Shown here piece after piece: positions 35,848 through 44,762 of a stretch of 64,000 nucleotides of DNA. This DNA is from Paenibacillus sp. 32352 (GTDB taxonomy: Bacteria; Bacillota; Bacilli; Paenibacillales; NBRC-103111), in contig NZ_MZNT01000006.1 of NCBI RefSeq assembly GCF_002042965.1, positions 62,001-126,000 on the forward strand, in the 5' to 3' direction. The translations under genes were made by a program, and so were the position numbers. Numbering within the stretch: position 1 is the first letter of the stretch; each line of letters opens with the position of its first letter. Under the pieces are notes generated by a model. It ran no database searches. It was not told the origin of the DNA and worked only from the letters and a program-made list of their open reading frames with translations.

Positions 35848-36833
35848 TCCTCTCTCAAGCTCCTCCCTGTCATATGGATGAATACATCCTCCAATGTCGC
35901 CGTCCTTGTTTGCAGCTCTGAGTAAAATAAGCTCTCTTCGGCGGCCTTGCCAATGAAATCTATCAGCGAGTCTTGAAGATTATCAGTATAAAGAATAAAC
36001 CCTTCCTTATGTGTGTCAACCTGCTTCACTTCCGCAACCGTCTGGAGAAGCTGTACTATTCCTAAACGTTCTGCTTCCGGCAAGCTCTCATAGCTTGGCA
36101 TGCGGAATTCAATGGCGCTGTCGGAATGAAGGCTGCGCACAAGCTGCTGCGGGGTATCCAGGGCGATTACCTTTCCCTGATCCATTAGGCAGATGCGATC
36201 ACAGAGAACATGAGCCTCATCCATATAATGGGTGCTTAATACAATCGTCTTGCCCTGCTCCTTAAGCTTGAGAATAATGTCCCACAGCACTCGGCGCGCT
36301 TGCGGGTCAAGACCCGTCGTCGGTTCATCCAGGAACACGACCTGAGGGTCATTAACGAGGGCAAGCGCTATCGCGAGACGCTGCTTCTGTCCTCCGGACA
36401 GATGCTTGACACGGTCATTCATCTTCTCTTTCAAGATCATCGAATCGAGCAATGCATCTACCGGAAGCGATTTCGGATAAAAGCTGGCGTACATACGAAC
36501 GATTTCTTTTACTTTCAGTAAATCGAACATTGACGTCGATTGCAGCTGAACGCCGATCACTTCCTTTACTTTCCGTAAGTCCTTCTGCGTATCATAGCCG
36601 GCTACTTTAGCAAAGCCTTGATCAGGTCGCCGCAGGCCTTCAATCATCTCTATCGTTGTCGTCTTGCCGGCACCGTTCGGTCCGAGCAGCCCCAGTACTT
36701 CACCGCGCTTAACGGTAAAGCTGACACCGTTTACGGCCGTATGATCTCCGTATTTCTTTACAAGTCCATCGACAATAATAATTGCTTCGCTCACATCGTC
36801 ATCAACTTGCATCGGCTCATTTATGTTTCTCAT
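35844..36833 (-). CDS. ABC transporter ATP-binding protein
   Basis: A 329-residue nucleotide-binding subunit with Walker A GLLGPNGAGKTTTIEM, signature LSGGQKQRLAIALAL, Walker B VVFLDEPTTGLDP and the switch histidine in VLSTHYMDEA. The extra C-terminal domain (about 225-329) is of the DrrA/YhaQ-like type. It overlaps the permease gene by 4 bp. An XRE-cupin regulator gene diverges from it at 37156 and could control it, which is inference. Confidence 0.93.
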   Translation of the reverse strand: MRNINEPMQVDDDVSEAIIIVDGLVKKYGDHTAVNGVSFTVKRGEVLGLLGPNGAGKTTTIEMIEGLRRPDQGFAKVAGYDTQKDLRKVKEVIGVQLQSTSMFDLLKVKEIVRMYASFYPKSLPVDALLDSMILKEKMNDRVKHLSGGQKQRLAIALALVNDPQVVFLDEPTTGLDPQARRVLWDIILKLKEQGKTIVLSTHYMDEAHVLCDRICLMDQGKVIALDTPQQLVRSLHSDSAIEFRMPSYESLPEAERLGIVQLLQTVAEVKQVDTHKEGFILYTDNLQDSLIDFIGKAAEESLFYSELQTRTATLEDVFIHMTGRSLREE

Positions 36834-36924
36834 TATAACCTCCTCAGTTGTTCCTCCACTTCATTTTAGCATGTTATCGCGGGAAAGTTTCTTATAGATT
36901 GCTTGGATTTGTCCAAAACCGCTG

Positions 36925-36953
36925 CAAAAAAGCCGCAGCCTTCAGCCGCGGCT
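36925..36953 (-). terminator. Minus-strand terminator upstream of the ABC operon
   Basis: On the minus strand AGCCGCGGC (36945-36953) pairs with GCTGCGGCT (36931-36939), followed by TTTTTT (36925-36930). No minus-strand gene precedes it, so it may be a leader attenuator of the ABC operon or end a stray transcript. Confidence 0.6.
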
Positions 36954-37155
36954 TCCGTTCTGCACACAGCTGCGCTGGCCAGCTCCCGGACGGTTCTCAC
37001 GGCAGGGGCTTGGTCTGCAGGCAGATTCGGCAGCCGCGGCCGGTGGTCTGCATAGAGTGGCTCCCAGAAGCAGCCGCTGCTTTGCAAATCGCTCCCCGAT
37101 TCGCTAAGATGATAGCAGCAGCAAGCACATTAAGGTGAAAAATGGGGATGGAAGC

Positions 37156-37698
37156 ATGGAGATTGGAGCGACGATTCGGGCAATTCGCAAAAAAAGAGGG
37201 ATCACCATAGGACAGCTATGTGAAGCGACAGGACTCTCGCAAGGATTTATGAGCCTCGTTGAGAACAACAAGACCTCTCCCTCGCTGGCCACCTTGGATT
37301 CCATTGCCGGCGTCCTGAAAGTCCCGCTAGCGTTTCTGCTGCTCAAGCAGGAGGAACGGATGAAAGTCGTCCGCAAGGAAGAACGCACCTTCAGCTTGTA
37401 CAAGGATCAGCTGAAGGTGGAGCATCTGGGGGAGGAAGGCGGACTGCGCATGATTCTGATCGAGATTCCTCCGGGGCCGCCCATGACGGAAGAGCCTAGC
37501 GTTCACGAAGGTGTAGAGTGTCACCTCATCCTGAAAGGGACCCTGCTCGTAACCCAAGGCGAGGATGAGTTTGTTCTGGGCGAAGGGGATACCTTCACTT
37601 GGCAGGCCTGTGTGCCTCATAAAGTGGTCAATATCGGGGAGGACCAGGCCGTCATCCTGATCGCCAGCTACAATGAAAGCAGAGCGGGCCGTTCCTGA
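37156..37698 (+). CDS. XRE-family regulator with C-terminal cupin
   Basis: The 180-residue protein begins at ATG 37156. Its N-terminal HTH (about 1-62: IGQLCEATGLSQGFMSLVEN) is XRE/Cro type; its C-terminal cupin (about 95-175, with EGVECHLILKGTLLV and HKVVNIG) probably binds a small ligand. This architecture resembles PuuR-like regulators of amine or metabolite genes. It diverges from the ABC exporter. The in-frame GTG at 37135 has no usable RBS. Confidence 0.9.
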   Translation: MEIGATIRAIRKKRGITIGQLCEATGLSQGFMSLVENNKTSPSLATLDSIAGVLKVPLAFLLLKQEERMKVVRKEERTFSLYKDQLKVEHLGEEGGLRMILIEIPPGPPMTEEPSVHEGVECHLILKGTLLVTQGEDEFVLGEGDTFTWQACVPHKVVNIGEDQAVILIASYNESRAGRS

Positions 37699-37720
37699 CT
37701 GCAGGAAAGCCCGCAAAAAT

Positions 37721-37759
37721 AAGCCACGGCTGCCCATCTTGGGAAAGCGGTGGCTTTTT
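37721..37759. terminator. Bidirectional intrinsic terminator
   Basis: AAGCCACGGCT (37721-37731) pairs with AGCGGTGGCTT (37746-37756), followed by TTTT. It separates the XRE-cupin gene and the convergent YesN-type regulator. Confidence 0.85.
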
Positions 37760-37767
37760 GATTTAAC

Positions 37768-38940
37768 TTAGGAGCCGCACTCGAATTGCTTGCGGTATTC
37801 CGTTGGGGTAAGGGTCAGCTTCTTGCGGAATACCTGGGTGAAATGCCGCATATCCTGATAGCCCACCCGCTCCGCTACGTCAGCGATTTTCAGATACGGA
37901 TCCTGCAGCAGCTCCTTGGCTCTCTCCATTCGCAGCTGAATGACATATTCCTTATAGCCCTGCCCGATCTTTTGCTTGAATAACTGGCTGAAATATACCG
38001 GGTTGAGATAAACGACCGAGGCAACCTTCTCCAAGGACAAGTCGGCGCCATAATGCGTTCGGATATACTGCAAAGCGATATCAATCGGGCCTTCGCCGCC
38101 TTTCTCCAACGGCTTTGCCACCGGAGCCACGATGTGCAGCTTGAGCTTTTTCACCTCATCGGGAATGCGTTCGAATTCGGTTAGCCCTGCGCTGACGAAC
38201 AAGTGAAAAGGAATTTTCAAGCATTGGTGCAGGTGGCTCTTCAGCTCGGCCCGGAAGGTCTCCAGACCAATCCCCGGACGCAGTGTCACCAAACCGAGCA
38301 GGCTATGGGTATCCAGGCTGACCACGAAGCCGTGGCCCTGATGTTCGATGAGCTCGGATAGCACATTATCTACGATAAAATGCTCCAGCTGAATGCGGTT
38401 GGTATGCTCAAGCCGTACCATAACCAAATGAAAATGTGAATGCTGCTCCATCATATCGGTCATGTCGAAGCGTCCAATGTCGAGACCCGAGGCCCAGCGT
38501 TGAAACACTGCTTCGCGCAAATATTTCAAATTGGATTTGAGAAGCTGCGTTTCTTTCGTCAATCGGCTGTCCCTCTTCAGCTCGGCATCCAGCGCAGCTA
38601 TAAGTCCGATCAGCTTTTCCTTGCCTATAGGCTTAATAAGGTAATCCCGCGCTCCGAGCCGGATCGCTTCCTGTGCGTAGGCAAACTCGGAATAGGCCGA
38701 GATCACAATCCATTTGACGTGGGGATGCCGGCGCCGGGACAGCTTCATAAGCTCCAGTCCGGTCATGCCGGGCATCAGGATATCGGTAAATACCGCATCC
38801 ACCTGCTCGCTTTGCAGCACTTGAATGGCTTCCTCGGGAGAAGCCGCCAAAAGGATTCGATACTCGGGATATCCCGCCTGTATGGCGCGCCTGACCCCTT
38901 CGCGTATGATCTTCTCATCATCGACGACCAGAATATTCAT
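37768..38940 (-). CDS. YesN-type AraC response regulator
   Basis: A 390-residue protein: receiver domain (about 1-120, predicted phospho-acceptor Asp53 in FTDILMPGMTG), a linker region and a C-terminal AraC HTH pair (about 290-385; YFSQLFKQKIGQGYKEYV and HFTQVFRKKLTLTPTEYR). It overlaps the sensor kinase gene by 23 bp and lies downstream of it. Such pairs commonly activate a nearby sugar transporter, here the one at 40866-44076, which is transcribed in the same direction. The linker is short compared with YesN of about 500 residues. Confidence 0.92.
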   Translation of the reverse strand: MNILVVDDEKIIREGVRRAIQAGYPEYRILLAASPEEAIQVLQSEQVDAVFTDILMPGMTGLELMKLSRRRHPHVKWIVISAYSEFAYAQEAIRLGARDYLIKPIGKEKLIGLIAALDAELKRDSRLTKETQLLKSNLKYLREAVFQRWASGLDIGRFDMTDMMEQHSHFHLVMVRLEHTNRIQLEHFIVDNVLSELIEHQGHGFVVSLDTHSLLGLVTLRPGIGLETFRAELKSHLHQCLKIPFHLFVSAGLTEFERIPDEVKKLKLHIVAPVAKPLEKGGEGPIDIALQYIRTHYGADLSLEKVASVVYLNPVYFSQLFKQKIGQGYKEYVIQLRMERAKELLQDPYLKIADVAERVGYQDMRHFTQVFRKKLTLTPTEYRKQFECGS

Positions 38941-40765
38941 GCAAGCTGCCCCCTTCTGCTTCCAAAGGCTTTATTAGAGGTATCGTAATCGTAACAACCG
39001 TTCCCTCTCCTTCGCGGCTGTGGATCGAGAGGCCGTAGGACTCCCCGAACATAAGCTGCAGGCGCTGATGTACATTGTGCAGCCCGATGCCCTGACGGCT
39101 CTTCACGGCTGATTCTGCCGAGTCGGCGGGTTGCTGAGCAGCCTTCCGCGGGCCCTCGGCGAGCGACAGGTTGAGCCGTTCGAGAACAGGTCCTTCCATG
39201 CCAGGGCCGTTATCTTCAATATACACATGCAGAATAGATCCGGCTGCCTCGCCAAAAACCCGCAGCATCCCTGCCTCGTGCATAGGCTCCAAGCCATGCT
39301 TCACTGCGTTCTCGATGATCGGCTGCAGCGTCATCTTGGGCAGCCGGATCGCATGCCAGCTCTCGTCGATTTGGATATCCGTACGCAGCCTTCCCTCGAG
39401 CCGGGTCTCGATGATCGTCAAATAATGGCCGATCTGCTCCAGCTCCTCACCTAAGGTCACGACCGAATTCTCCTCCCAATGGCTGCTGTAGCGGAACATG
39501 TGCGACAAGGAAAGGACGACCCTTCCCAGCCGGTCGTTCCCCTGCTCATCGAGCATCCAATAAATCATATCGAGCGTGTTGTACAGAAAATGAGGATTGA
39601 CCTGAGACTGCAGAGCAAGCAGCTGAGCGTTCTTTTCGCTCTCGGACACTGCCCTGATGCGGTTGATCAGCTCTTCCATCCGGCCGACCATCTGATTGAA
39701 CGAGGCTACCAGAATATTGATTTCTTCATAGGAATTGACGTTAAGCACTCCATGGAAATTCCCGCGTTCCACCTGCTTCATTTGATGAATGAGCCGTTTC
39801 AAGGGAGAAGCGAACGACTTGGAGACAAGTGTGGCCATTACCGTAGCAACGACCACGAGAATCGAGCCGACGATCAGCAAATAATGCTTCATCTGATCCA
39901 ACTCAACATTCAAGTCCTTGGAGGGGGTCAGGCTGATAAACTGCCAGTCCGCCAATGCGGGTCTCGACGCTACGACCAGAATGCCGGATTGCTCCCTTAC
40001 GAGCACCTCATGCTCCTGAAGCGGATGGTCCTCGAGCGACTTGAGCAGCTTGGAATCAGCCTCTGACGTGCCGCTTGAGCCCATCACCTTGCCGTCCTTG
40101 GATAGCATATACGCCTCGCTGTGCGCTCCTAAGCTGAGGTTGGACAAGGCAGACACCACCTGGTCCGGCGTCATTTCCACAAACAGCACTCCGATAGGCT
40201 GATGCGTATGAAAATCGTATAAATGCCTGCCAAAGGCAAATACAGGGCGTTTCTCATTCTGATCAATCATGGACCGGTCCTTCACACCGAACCAGACCAG
40301 CTCCCCGGTCGAAGCCTCGACCTGCTTATACCAATCTGTTGCGGCAAAATTCGAATCTACCACGCTCATCATGCTGCCATAGCTGTAGACGGCGCCTTCG
40401 TTGGAGATCACGTGGATTCCGATAATATCCTCCCGCGAGTTGAAGAAGCCCCCTAATATATTAACGATCGTCCGTTCATTAATGGCTTTCACCGCGGGGT
40501 CCTTATGGCTGTCGTCCACAATCAGCCGCTGCAAATCCAGATTGCCCGCAATGGATTTGGACAGCATATTGTACCCTTGCAGCAGCAAATCAAACAGCTG
40601 CAGCGTCTGATACACGTTTTTTTCCGCAATTTCACTGAATTTATGATGAAATTGATCGGTCGAGCGCTTGTAATAGAGCCCGCTCACAACCAGAAGCAGG
40701 CTGAGCATGCAGATAAGAAAAAGGAAAAACAACCGGTTGTGGATCGAATGAAGCCCTCTCCGCAC
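38918..40765 (-). CDS. YesM-type sensor histidine kinase
   Basis: The 615-residue protein has TM1 (about 9-29), a dCache-like extracellular domain, TM2 (about 292-312), HAMP (about 313-365), a His_kinase domain with the phospho-acceptor His in VNPHFLYNTLDMIYW, and HATPase_c with IENAVKHGLE and GIGLHNVHQRL. It senses an extracellular signal, likely a carbohydrate or its binding protein. It overlaps the regulator gene by 23 bp and lies downstream of the sugar ABC genes. Confidence 0.93.
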   Translation of the reverse strand: MRRGLHSIHNRLFFLFLICMLSLLLVVSGLYYKRSTDQFHHKFSEIAEKNVYQTLQLFDLLLQGYNMLSKSIAGNLDLQRLIVDDSHKDPAVKAINERTIVNILGGFFNSREDIIGIHVISNEGAVYSYGSMMSVVDSNFAATDWYKQVEASTGELVWFGVKDRSMIDQNEKRPVFAFGRHLYDFHTHQPIGVLFVEMTPDQVVSALSNLSLGAHSEAYMLSKDGKVMGSSGTSEADSKLLKSLEDHPLQEHEVLVREQSGILVVASRPALADWQFISLTPSKDLNVELDQMKHYLLIVGSILVVVATVMATLVSKSFASPLKRLIHQMKQVERGNFHGVLNVNSYEEINILVASFNQMVGRMEELINRIRAVSESEKNAQLLALQSQVNPHFLYNTLDMIYWMLDEQGNDRLGRVVLSLSHMFRYSSHWEENSVVTLGEELEQIGHYLTIIETRLEGRLRTDIQIDESWHAIRLPKMTLQPIIENAVKHGLEPMHEAGMLRVFGEAAGSILHVYIEDNGPGMEGPVLERLNLSLAEGPRKAAQQPADSAESAVKSRQGIGLHNVHQRLQLMFGESYGLSIHSREGEGTVVTITIPLIKPLEAEGGSLHEYSGRR

Positions 40766-40865
40766 GAATGACGTCTCCTTTCGCTAAACTGCCTGCTTTT
40801 ACTATACAACATCGCTTTGTGTTTGAGCAGATGCCCCCGTGCGATACAAGGAAATTTTGTAATCT

Positions 40866-41747
40866 CTATCCTTTAACGGCTCCGGCGACCATTCCCTTCG
40901 TAATTTTCTCTGACAGGAGGAAATAGATGATGACAACCGGCACGGCCCCCATGACGAGAAAGGCTCCGATAGCTCCGTAGTTGGCCGAGTATTGGCTGAC
41001 AAAGCTATAGACGCCGAAAGGCAGCGTTTTAAGCTTCTGGGACGAGATAAACGTGGCCGCCATAATGTACTCGTTCCAGACCGAGATAAACGTTAATATA
41101 CAGACGGTCATGATAGGCGGTACGGAGATCGGCAAAATAATGCTGCGGAACAGCCGAAGGATGCTCGCACCGTCCATAATGGCGGATTCCTCGATCTCCA
41201 CCGGAATCGATCGCATGAAGCCGGACAGAACGAAGACGGCAATCGGCGTGGAGAAGGAAATGTACGGCAATATCAATGCCAAATACGTATTCAGAATGCC
41301 CAGGTGCTTAAAAATGATCATATTGGGCAGCAGCGTCGCTTGCAGCGGTATCATGATCCCGACGAGGAACACCAGCATCACTGCGTTCCCATAACGGAAC
41401 CGGAACCTTGTTATCGCATACGCGACCATCGAGCAAAGCACGATGACCGTCAGCATCGTTACCGATGTGACGAAAAAGCTGTTAAACAAATACCTCAGAT
41501 AATTCCCCGAAACATAGGCGTCCTTAAAATTATGCCACTGGGGCGACTGCGGAAGCGAGAAGAAGCTTCCGCTTAATATTTCTTCATTGGTCTTCAGTGA
41601 ATAGAGCAGCAGCCAGACAAGCGGATAAATCTGTGTGACGAACAGCACGGACAGCAGCACCATGACGAGGCCTTTGCCTGCCGAAAACCGGCTTCGGCGG
41701 GCTTTCACGGTGCTCGGAACAGTGACTCTACCGGTTATGGAGCTCAT
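40866..41747 (-). CDS. Sugar ABC transporter permease (MalG type)
   Basis: A 293-residue membrane protein with six helices. The EAA-type motif for the ATPase reads EESAIMDGASILRLFRSIILPIS. ATG 41747 is chosen because AGGAGAG sits before it, whereas the frame's TTG start at 41765 would include that site. With the MalF-type protein it forms the membrane channel of a CUT1 sugar importer. No ATP-binding gene is in this operon, so a shared MsmX-like ATPase elsewhere is expected. Confidence 0.92.
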   Translation of the reverse strand: MSSITGRVTVPSTVKARRSRFSAGKGLVMVLLSVLFVTQIYPLVWLLLYSLKTNEEILSGSFFSLPQSPQWHNFKDAYVSGNYLRYLFNSFFVTSVTMLTVIVLCSMVAYAITRFRFRYGNAVMLVFLVGIMIPLQATLLPNMIIFKHLGILNTYLALILPYISFSTPIAVFVLSGFMRSIPVEIEESAIMDGASILRLFRSIILPISVPPIMTVCILTFISVWNEYIMAATFISSQKLKTLPFGVYSFVSQYSANYGAIGAFLVMGAVPVVIIYFLLSEKITKGMVAGAVKG

Positions 41748-41765
41748 AGCGGGCTCTCCTCTCAA

Positions 41766-42665
41766 TTAAGCATACTTATTTTCCAGCCAGCGGAACACGG
41801 CATTCAACAGGACGGTCACGACCAGGCATTCTACGACGAGGAAGGACGCCAGAGCGCTTCCGTAGCCATATTTCATGGATAAAAAGGACATGTTGTACAT
41901 ATGGGTCGATATGACGTCTGTCGCGTGGCCCGGTCCTCCCGCAGTCATGACCATAATCAGGTCGAACGACTGCAAGGATCCAATGACGGAGAGAACAATC
42001 GATATTTTAAAAATCGGCAGCACCATAGGCAGCGTAATGTAACGGTCAGCAGTCAGCCCTTCAGCGCCGTCGATACGAGCGGCCTCGTAAATGTCAGCCG
42101 AAATATTTTGTATCCCCGTAAACTGGATCAGCACATGGTAACCGAGATACTGCCATAAAGCTACGAAAAAAAGAGAGAAAATGGCGACATTCGGGTCGGA
42201 AATCCATTCCCGGGTCCAATCCTTGAGGCCTGCCGAGATAAGAACCTGATTCAGCATACCGCCGAGCGATGCGGGATTATAGATCGTTTTCCACAGCTGC
42301 CCTATCACGACAACCGACAGGATAACGGGCAAAAAGTAGCTCGATACCCAGAAGTTCGGCTTGCGGACGAAACGGCTGATCAAGATGGCAATGAACAGCG
42401 CAATGGGAATCTCCGCCATCGAAAATAAAGCGAACAGCAGCGTTCTTCCGACAGAGGGCCAAAAAACCGGGTCCTGCGTAAACATCGTCTTGAAGTTGTC
42501 CAGACCGATAAACTCCGACGTGCCAATTCCGTTCCAATCCAGCAAGCCGCTGTAAAAGGAGACGAGAATCGGAATAAAAACCAACAGCACATACAAGAGT
42601 AAGCAAGGGAGCACGAATAAAGCGATGGTCCATTTCGGAACCCTTAGTGCGTTCAACTGTAACAT
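41766..42665 (-). CDS. Sugar ABC transporter permease (MalF type)
   Basis: The 299-residue protein has six or more helices and the CUT1 EAA motif YEAARIDGAEGLTADRYITLPM. ATG 42665 directly follows GGAGG with no spacer; TTG 42656, nine bases from it, may be the true start (296 residues). It lies between the binding protein and MalG-type genes, reading leftward. A hairpin precedes it in the intercistronic gap (42686-42711). Confidence 0.92.
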   Translation of the reverse strand: MLQLNALRVPKWTIALFVLPCLLLYVLLVFIPILVSFYSGLLDWNGIGTSEFIGLDNFKTMFTQDPVFWPSVGRTLLFALFSMAEIPIALFIAILISRFVRKPNFWVSSYFLPVILSVVVIGQLWKTIYNPASLGGMLNQVLISAGLKDWTREWISDPNVAIFSLFFVALWQYLGYHVLIQFTGIQNISADIYEAARIDGAEGLTADRYITLPMVLPIFKISIVLSVIGSLQSFDLIMVMTAGGPGHATDVISTHMYNMSFLSMKYGYGSALASFLVVECLVVTVLLNAVFRWLENKYA

Positions 42666-42685
42666 CCTCCTTGTCTAAGGATAAA

Positions 42686-42711
42686 GGGAACCGTCCAACT
42701 TCCCGGTTCCC
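42686..42711 (-). terminator. Intercistronic hairpin between binding protein and permeases
   Basis: GGGAACCG (42686-42693) pairs with CGGTTCCC (42704-42711). On the minus strand it is followed by TTTATCC, so it may act as a partial terminator or an mRNA-stabilising hairpin for the upstream binding protein gene. Confidence 0.6.
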
Positions 42712-42729
42712 TTCCCACCTAGCTTCGTT

Positions 42730-44076
42730 TTATTTGTTGTTCGCCTCGAAGGCCGCTTGATGCTCCTTCCCTACTTCCTTGGGATCCTTTTTCTGGACGA
42801 ACAGGTTTTGAATGCTGGTCAAGTGAGCTTGAGTTGCTCCCGGGTTCATCGTGTTGTCGAAGGCCAAATCCCCGCCCTGTACCGTTTTAAACAGTTCCAG
42901 CACATCGATGGACAGCTGCGAATAGCCCGCGGCTTTAAAATCGCCGTCTACTTTTTGCGCCAGACCGACTGCATTGTTCAATTCAAACGATACTTTCGGG
43001 AAGTTCACCATGAAATAATTCAAGAAATCCTTCGTTTCCTTCAAATGCTTGCTGTTAGCCGATACGGCGAAGCCGCTGCCCGGAGCCAGCATGTATTGAT
43101 CCGGATTTCCTTTTCCGTCCACCGTCGGGAACTTGAACACGCCGACCTTGCCTTTGATCGATGAGTCGTCGATGCTTCCCGTTGCCCAGGTGCCCATATA
43201 ATACATGGCGGTTTTACCGCTGCGGAACAGGTTTTCGCCTGCATTATAGTCGAACGAGGTTGCCCCTTCCTGGAAGGCGCCGGCTTGGATGAGGTCCTGA
43301 AGCTTGGAAACAGCCAGCTCAAACGCCGGATCGTTGAATGTTTTCTTCTTATCCATAACATCCTTCAGGAAATTCGGTCCGCCGTTCGTCCTTAGCACCA
43401 TGTTCATAAATAAGAAGGAGCCGGTCCATGTATCTTTCTCGGGTATGGAAATCGGTGTAATCCCTTTTGCCTTTAATTTTTTGGATACGTCCACCAATTC
43501 CTCGAACGTCTTGGGAACCTCAACGCCGGCCTGAGCGAAGAGCTCCTTATTGTAGTAGACAACCCCAAGGTTATTGCCGTCCGGGAAAGCGTATACGTTG
43601 TTGTTGAAGGTGTAATAATCCAGAATGCCCTTCTGGAACGTGTCCTTCAGCCCGTTCTTATCCAGCACATCGTTCAAAGGCGCCAGCAGGCCTGCATCTA
43701 CGAACGGCTTCATTTGCGCGCTGGGATTCACCATCGTAATATCCGGAACCTCCTTGGAGGCTGCCTGGGTTTTGAGCTTCAGCTTCTGCTGGTCCGTGTT
43801 CAGAGAGTCCAGCTCGATTTTAATGTTCGGGTTTGCCGCCGTGTAATCGGCTACAATTTTATGGACTACTTTATATTTTGGGGTCGTCGGATCCGGATAT
43901 ATATTTTGAAAGGTGATGGTGACCGCAGACTGCTTCTCCTTATCTTTGGCTGTATCACCGGAGTCACCCCCCTGATTCGCTTGCCCCGGCGCCGGGCTGC
44001 CCCCTCCCCCGCATGCCGCAAGACTTAATACCAGCGTTCCGGTCAAAGCCAGATGGACCTTACGCATTCTCCTCAT
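42730..44076 (-). CDS. Extracellular solute-binding lipoprotein (family 1)
   Basis: The 448-residue lipoprotein has a lipobox LSLAAC and a Gly/Gln/Asp-rich linker. The mature region contains the sugar-binding features DITMVNPSAQMKPFVDAGLLAPL and YYNKELFAQAGVEVPKTFEEL typical of CUT1 binding proteins. It captures a carbohydrate outside the cell and hands it to the permeases downstream. ATG 44076 has GGGGGAGC upstream. The operon reads: binding protein, MalF, MalG, then the YesM/YesN pair. Confidence 0.93.
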   Translation of the reverse strand: MRRMRKVHLALTGTLVLSLAACGGGGSPAPGQANQGGDSGDTAKDKEKQSAVTITFQNIYPDPTTPKYKVVHKIVADYTAANPNIKIELDSLNTDQQKLKLKTQAASKEVPDITMVNPSAQMKPFVDAGLLAPLNDVLDKNGLKDTFQKGILDYYTFNNNVYAFPDGNNLGVVYYNKELFAQAGVEVPKTFEELVDVSKKLKAKGITPISIPEKDTWTGSFLFMNMVLRTNGGPNFLKDVMDKKKTFNDPAFELAVSKLQDLIQAGAFQEGATSFDYNAGENLFRSGKTAMYYMGTWATGSIDDSSIKGKVGVFKFPTVDGKGNPDQYMLAPGSGFAVSANSKHLKETKDFLNYFMVNFPKVSFELNNAVGLAQKVDGDFKAAGYSQLSIDVLELFKTVQGGDLAFDNTMNPGATQAHLTSIQNLFVQKKDPKEVGKEHQAAFEANNK

Positions 44077-44253
44077 TAATGCTCCCCCTCACATCGATTC
44101 TTCTTGCTACATGCTTATTATGGCATCCCGGAGAACCATTCAACAATGAACAAACTTAAGAGGTTAGGTTTGTTTTTTCTAGTGGAGACATTCGCGGAGG
44201 CGTCCAAATTATTAATAATATAAATATTATATTTGTATGAGAAATATTTCTTC

Positions 44254-44282
44254 TTGACGCTCAGCGGCAAACATGTTAATTT
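44254..44282 (+). promoter_or_regulatory. Sigma-A-like promoter of doxX-dioxygenase operon
   Basis: TTGACG (44254-44259), 17 bp, TAATTT (44277-44282). Upstream lies a perfect AT dyad ATAATAT-AA-ATATTAT (44215-44230), a possible operator or UP element; downstream GTAACTTAC (about 44292-44300) is a short dyad. Confidence 0.5.
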
Positions 44283-44323
44283 TTATTTAAAGTAACTTAC
44301 AAATTTATAGTTAAAAGGAGAGA

Positions 44324-44743
44324 ATGTTTGTGCCAAAAGGAAGTATTATTCATACGATCGTACGCATCCTATTCGGTGTAATGTTCATGGCTCATGGTAT
44401 AGCAAAGCTGCAAATGGGGTTAAGCAATGTGGCGGGCTGGTTCAACAGCATCGGGCTGCCTGGCCAGCTGGGGTATGTGGTTGCCCTCCTCGAATTGATC
44501 GGGGGGATCCTTATCATCGTCGGCTTCGCAACCCGTTATATATCGATCGCTTATATTCTGCTGATGGCCGGCGCCATTATCAGCACCAAGCTGCCGATGG
44601 GTCTTCTCGGAGACGGCAAGGCTCCGGGCTTCGAGCTTGAGCTGGCTTATATGCTGATTGCTCTCTTCTTAAGCGTCGAACCGAAAAAAGGCTGGGGAAT
44701 CGACCGCCTGTTCGGACGTTCTGCGAATGCAACCCAATCTTAA
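44324..44743 (+). CDS. DoxX-family membrane protein
   Basis: The 139-residue protein has four helices and the DoxX pattern: IVRILFGVMFMAHGIAKL at the N-terminus and LELIGGILIIVGFATRY in the middle. CatD of B. subtilis, which guards against catechol and quinones, is of this family. ATG 44324 is only 3 nt from GGAG; GTG 44330, at 9 nt, may be the real start. It lies 19 bp before an extradiol dioxygenase gene, so they form an operon. Confidence 0.88.
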   Translation: MFVPKGSIIHTIVRILFGVMFMAHGIAKLQMGLSNVAGWFNSIGLPGQLGYVVALLELIGGILIIVGFATRYISIAYILLMAGAIISTKLPMGLLGDGKAPGFELELAYMLIALFLSVEPKKGWGIDRLFGRSANATQS

Positions 44744-44762
44744 TTGGAGGAGGCTTTAAACA

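Noticed and set aside
36866..37087. A 73-codon minus-strand frame upstream of the ABC ATPase
   Set aside because: It runs through the hairpin terminator at 36925-36953 and has no RBS.
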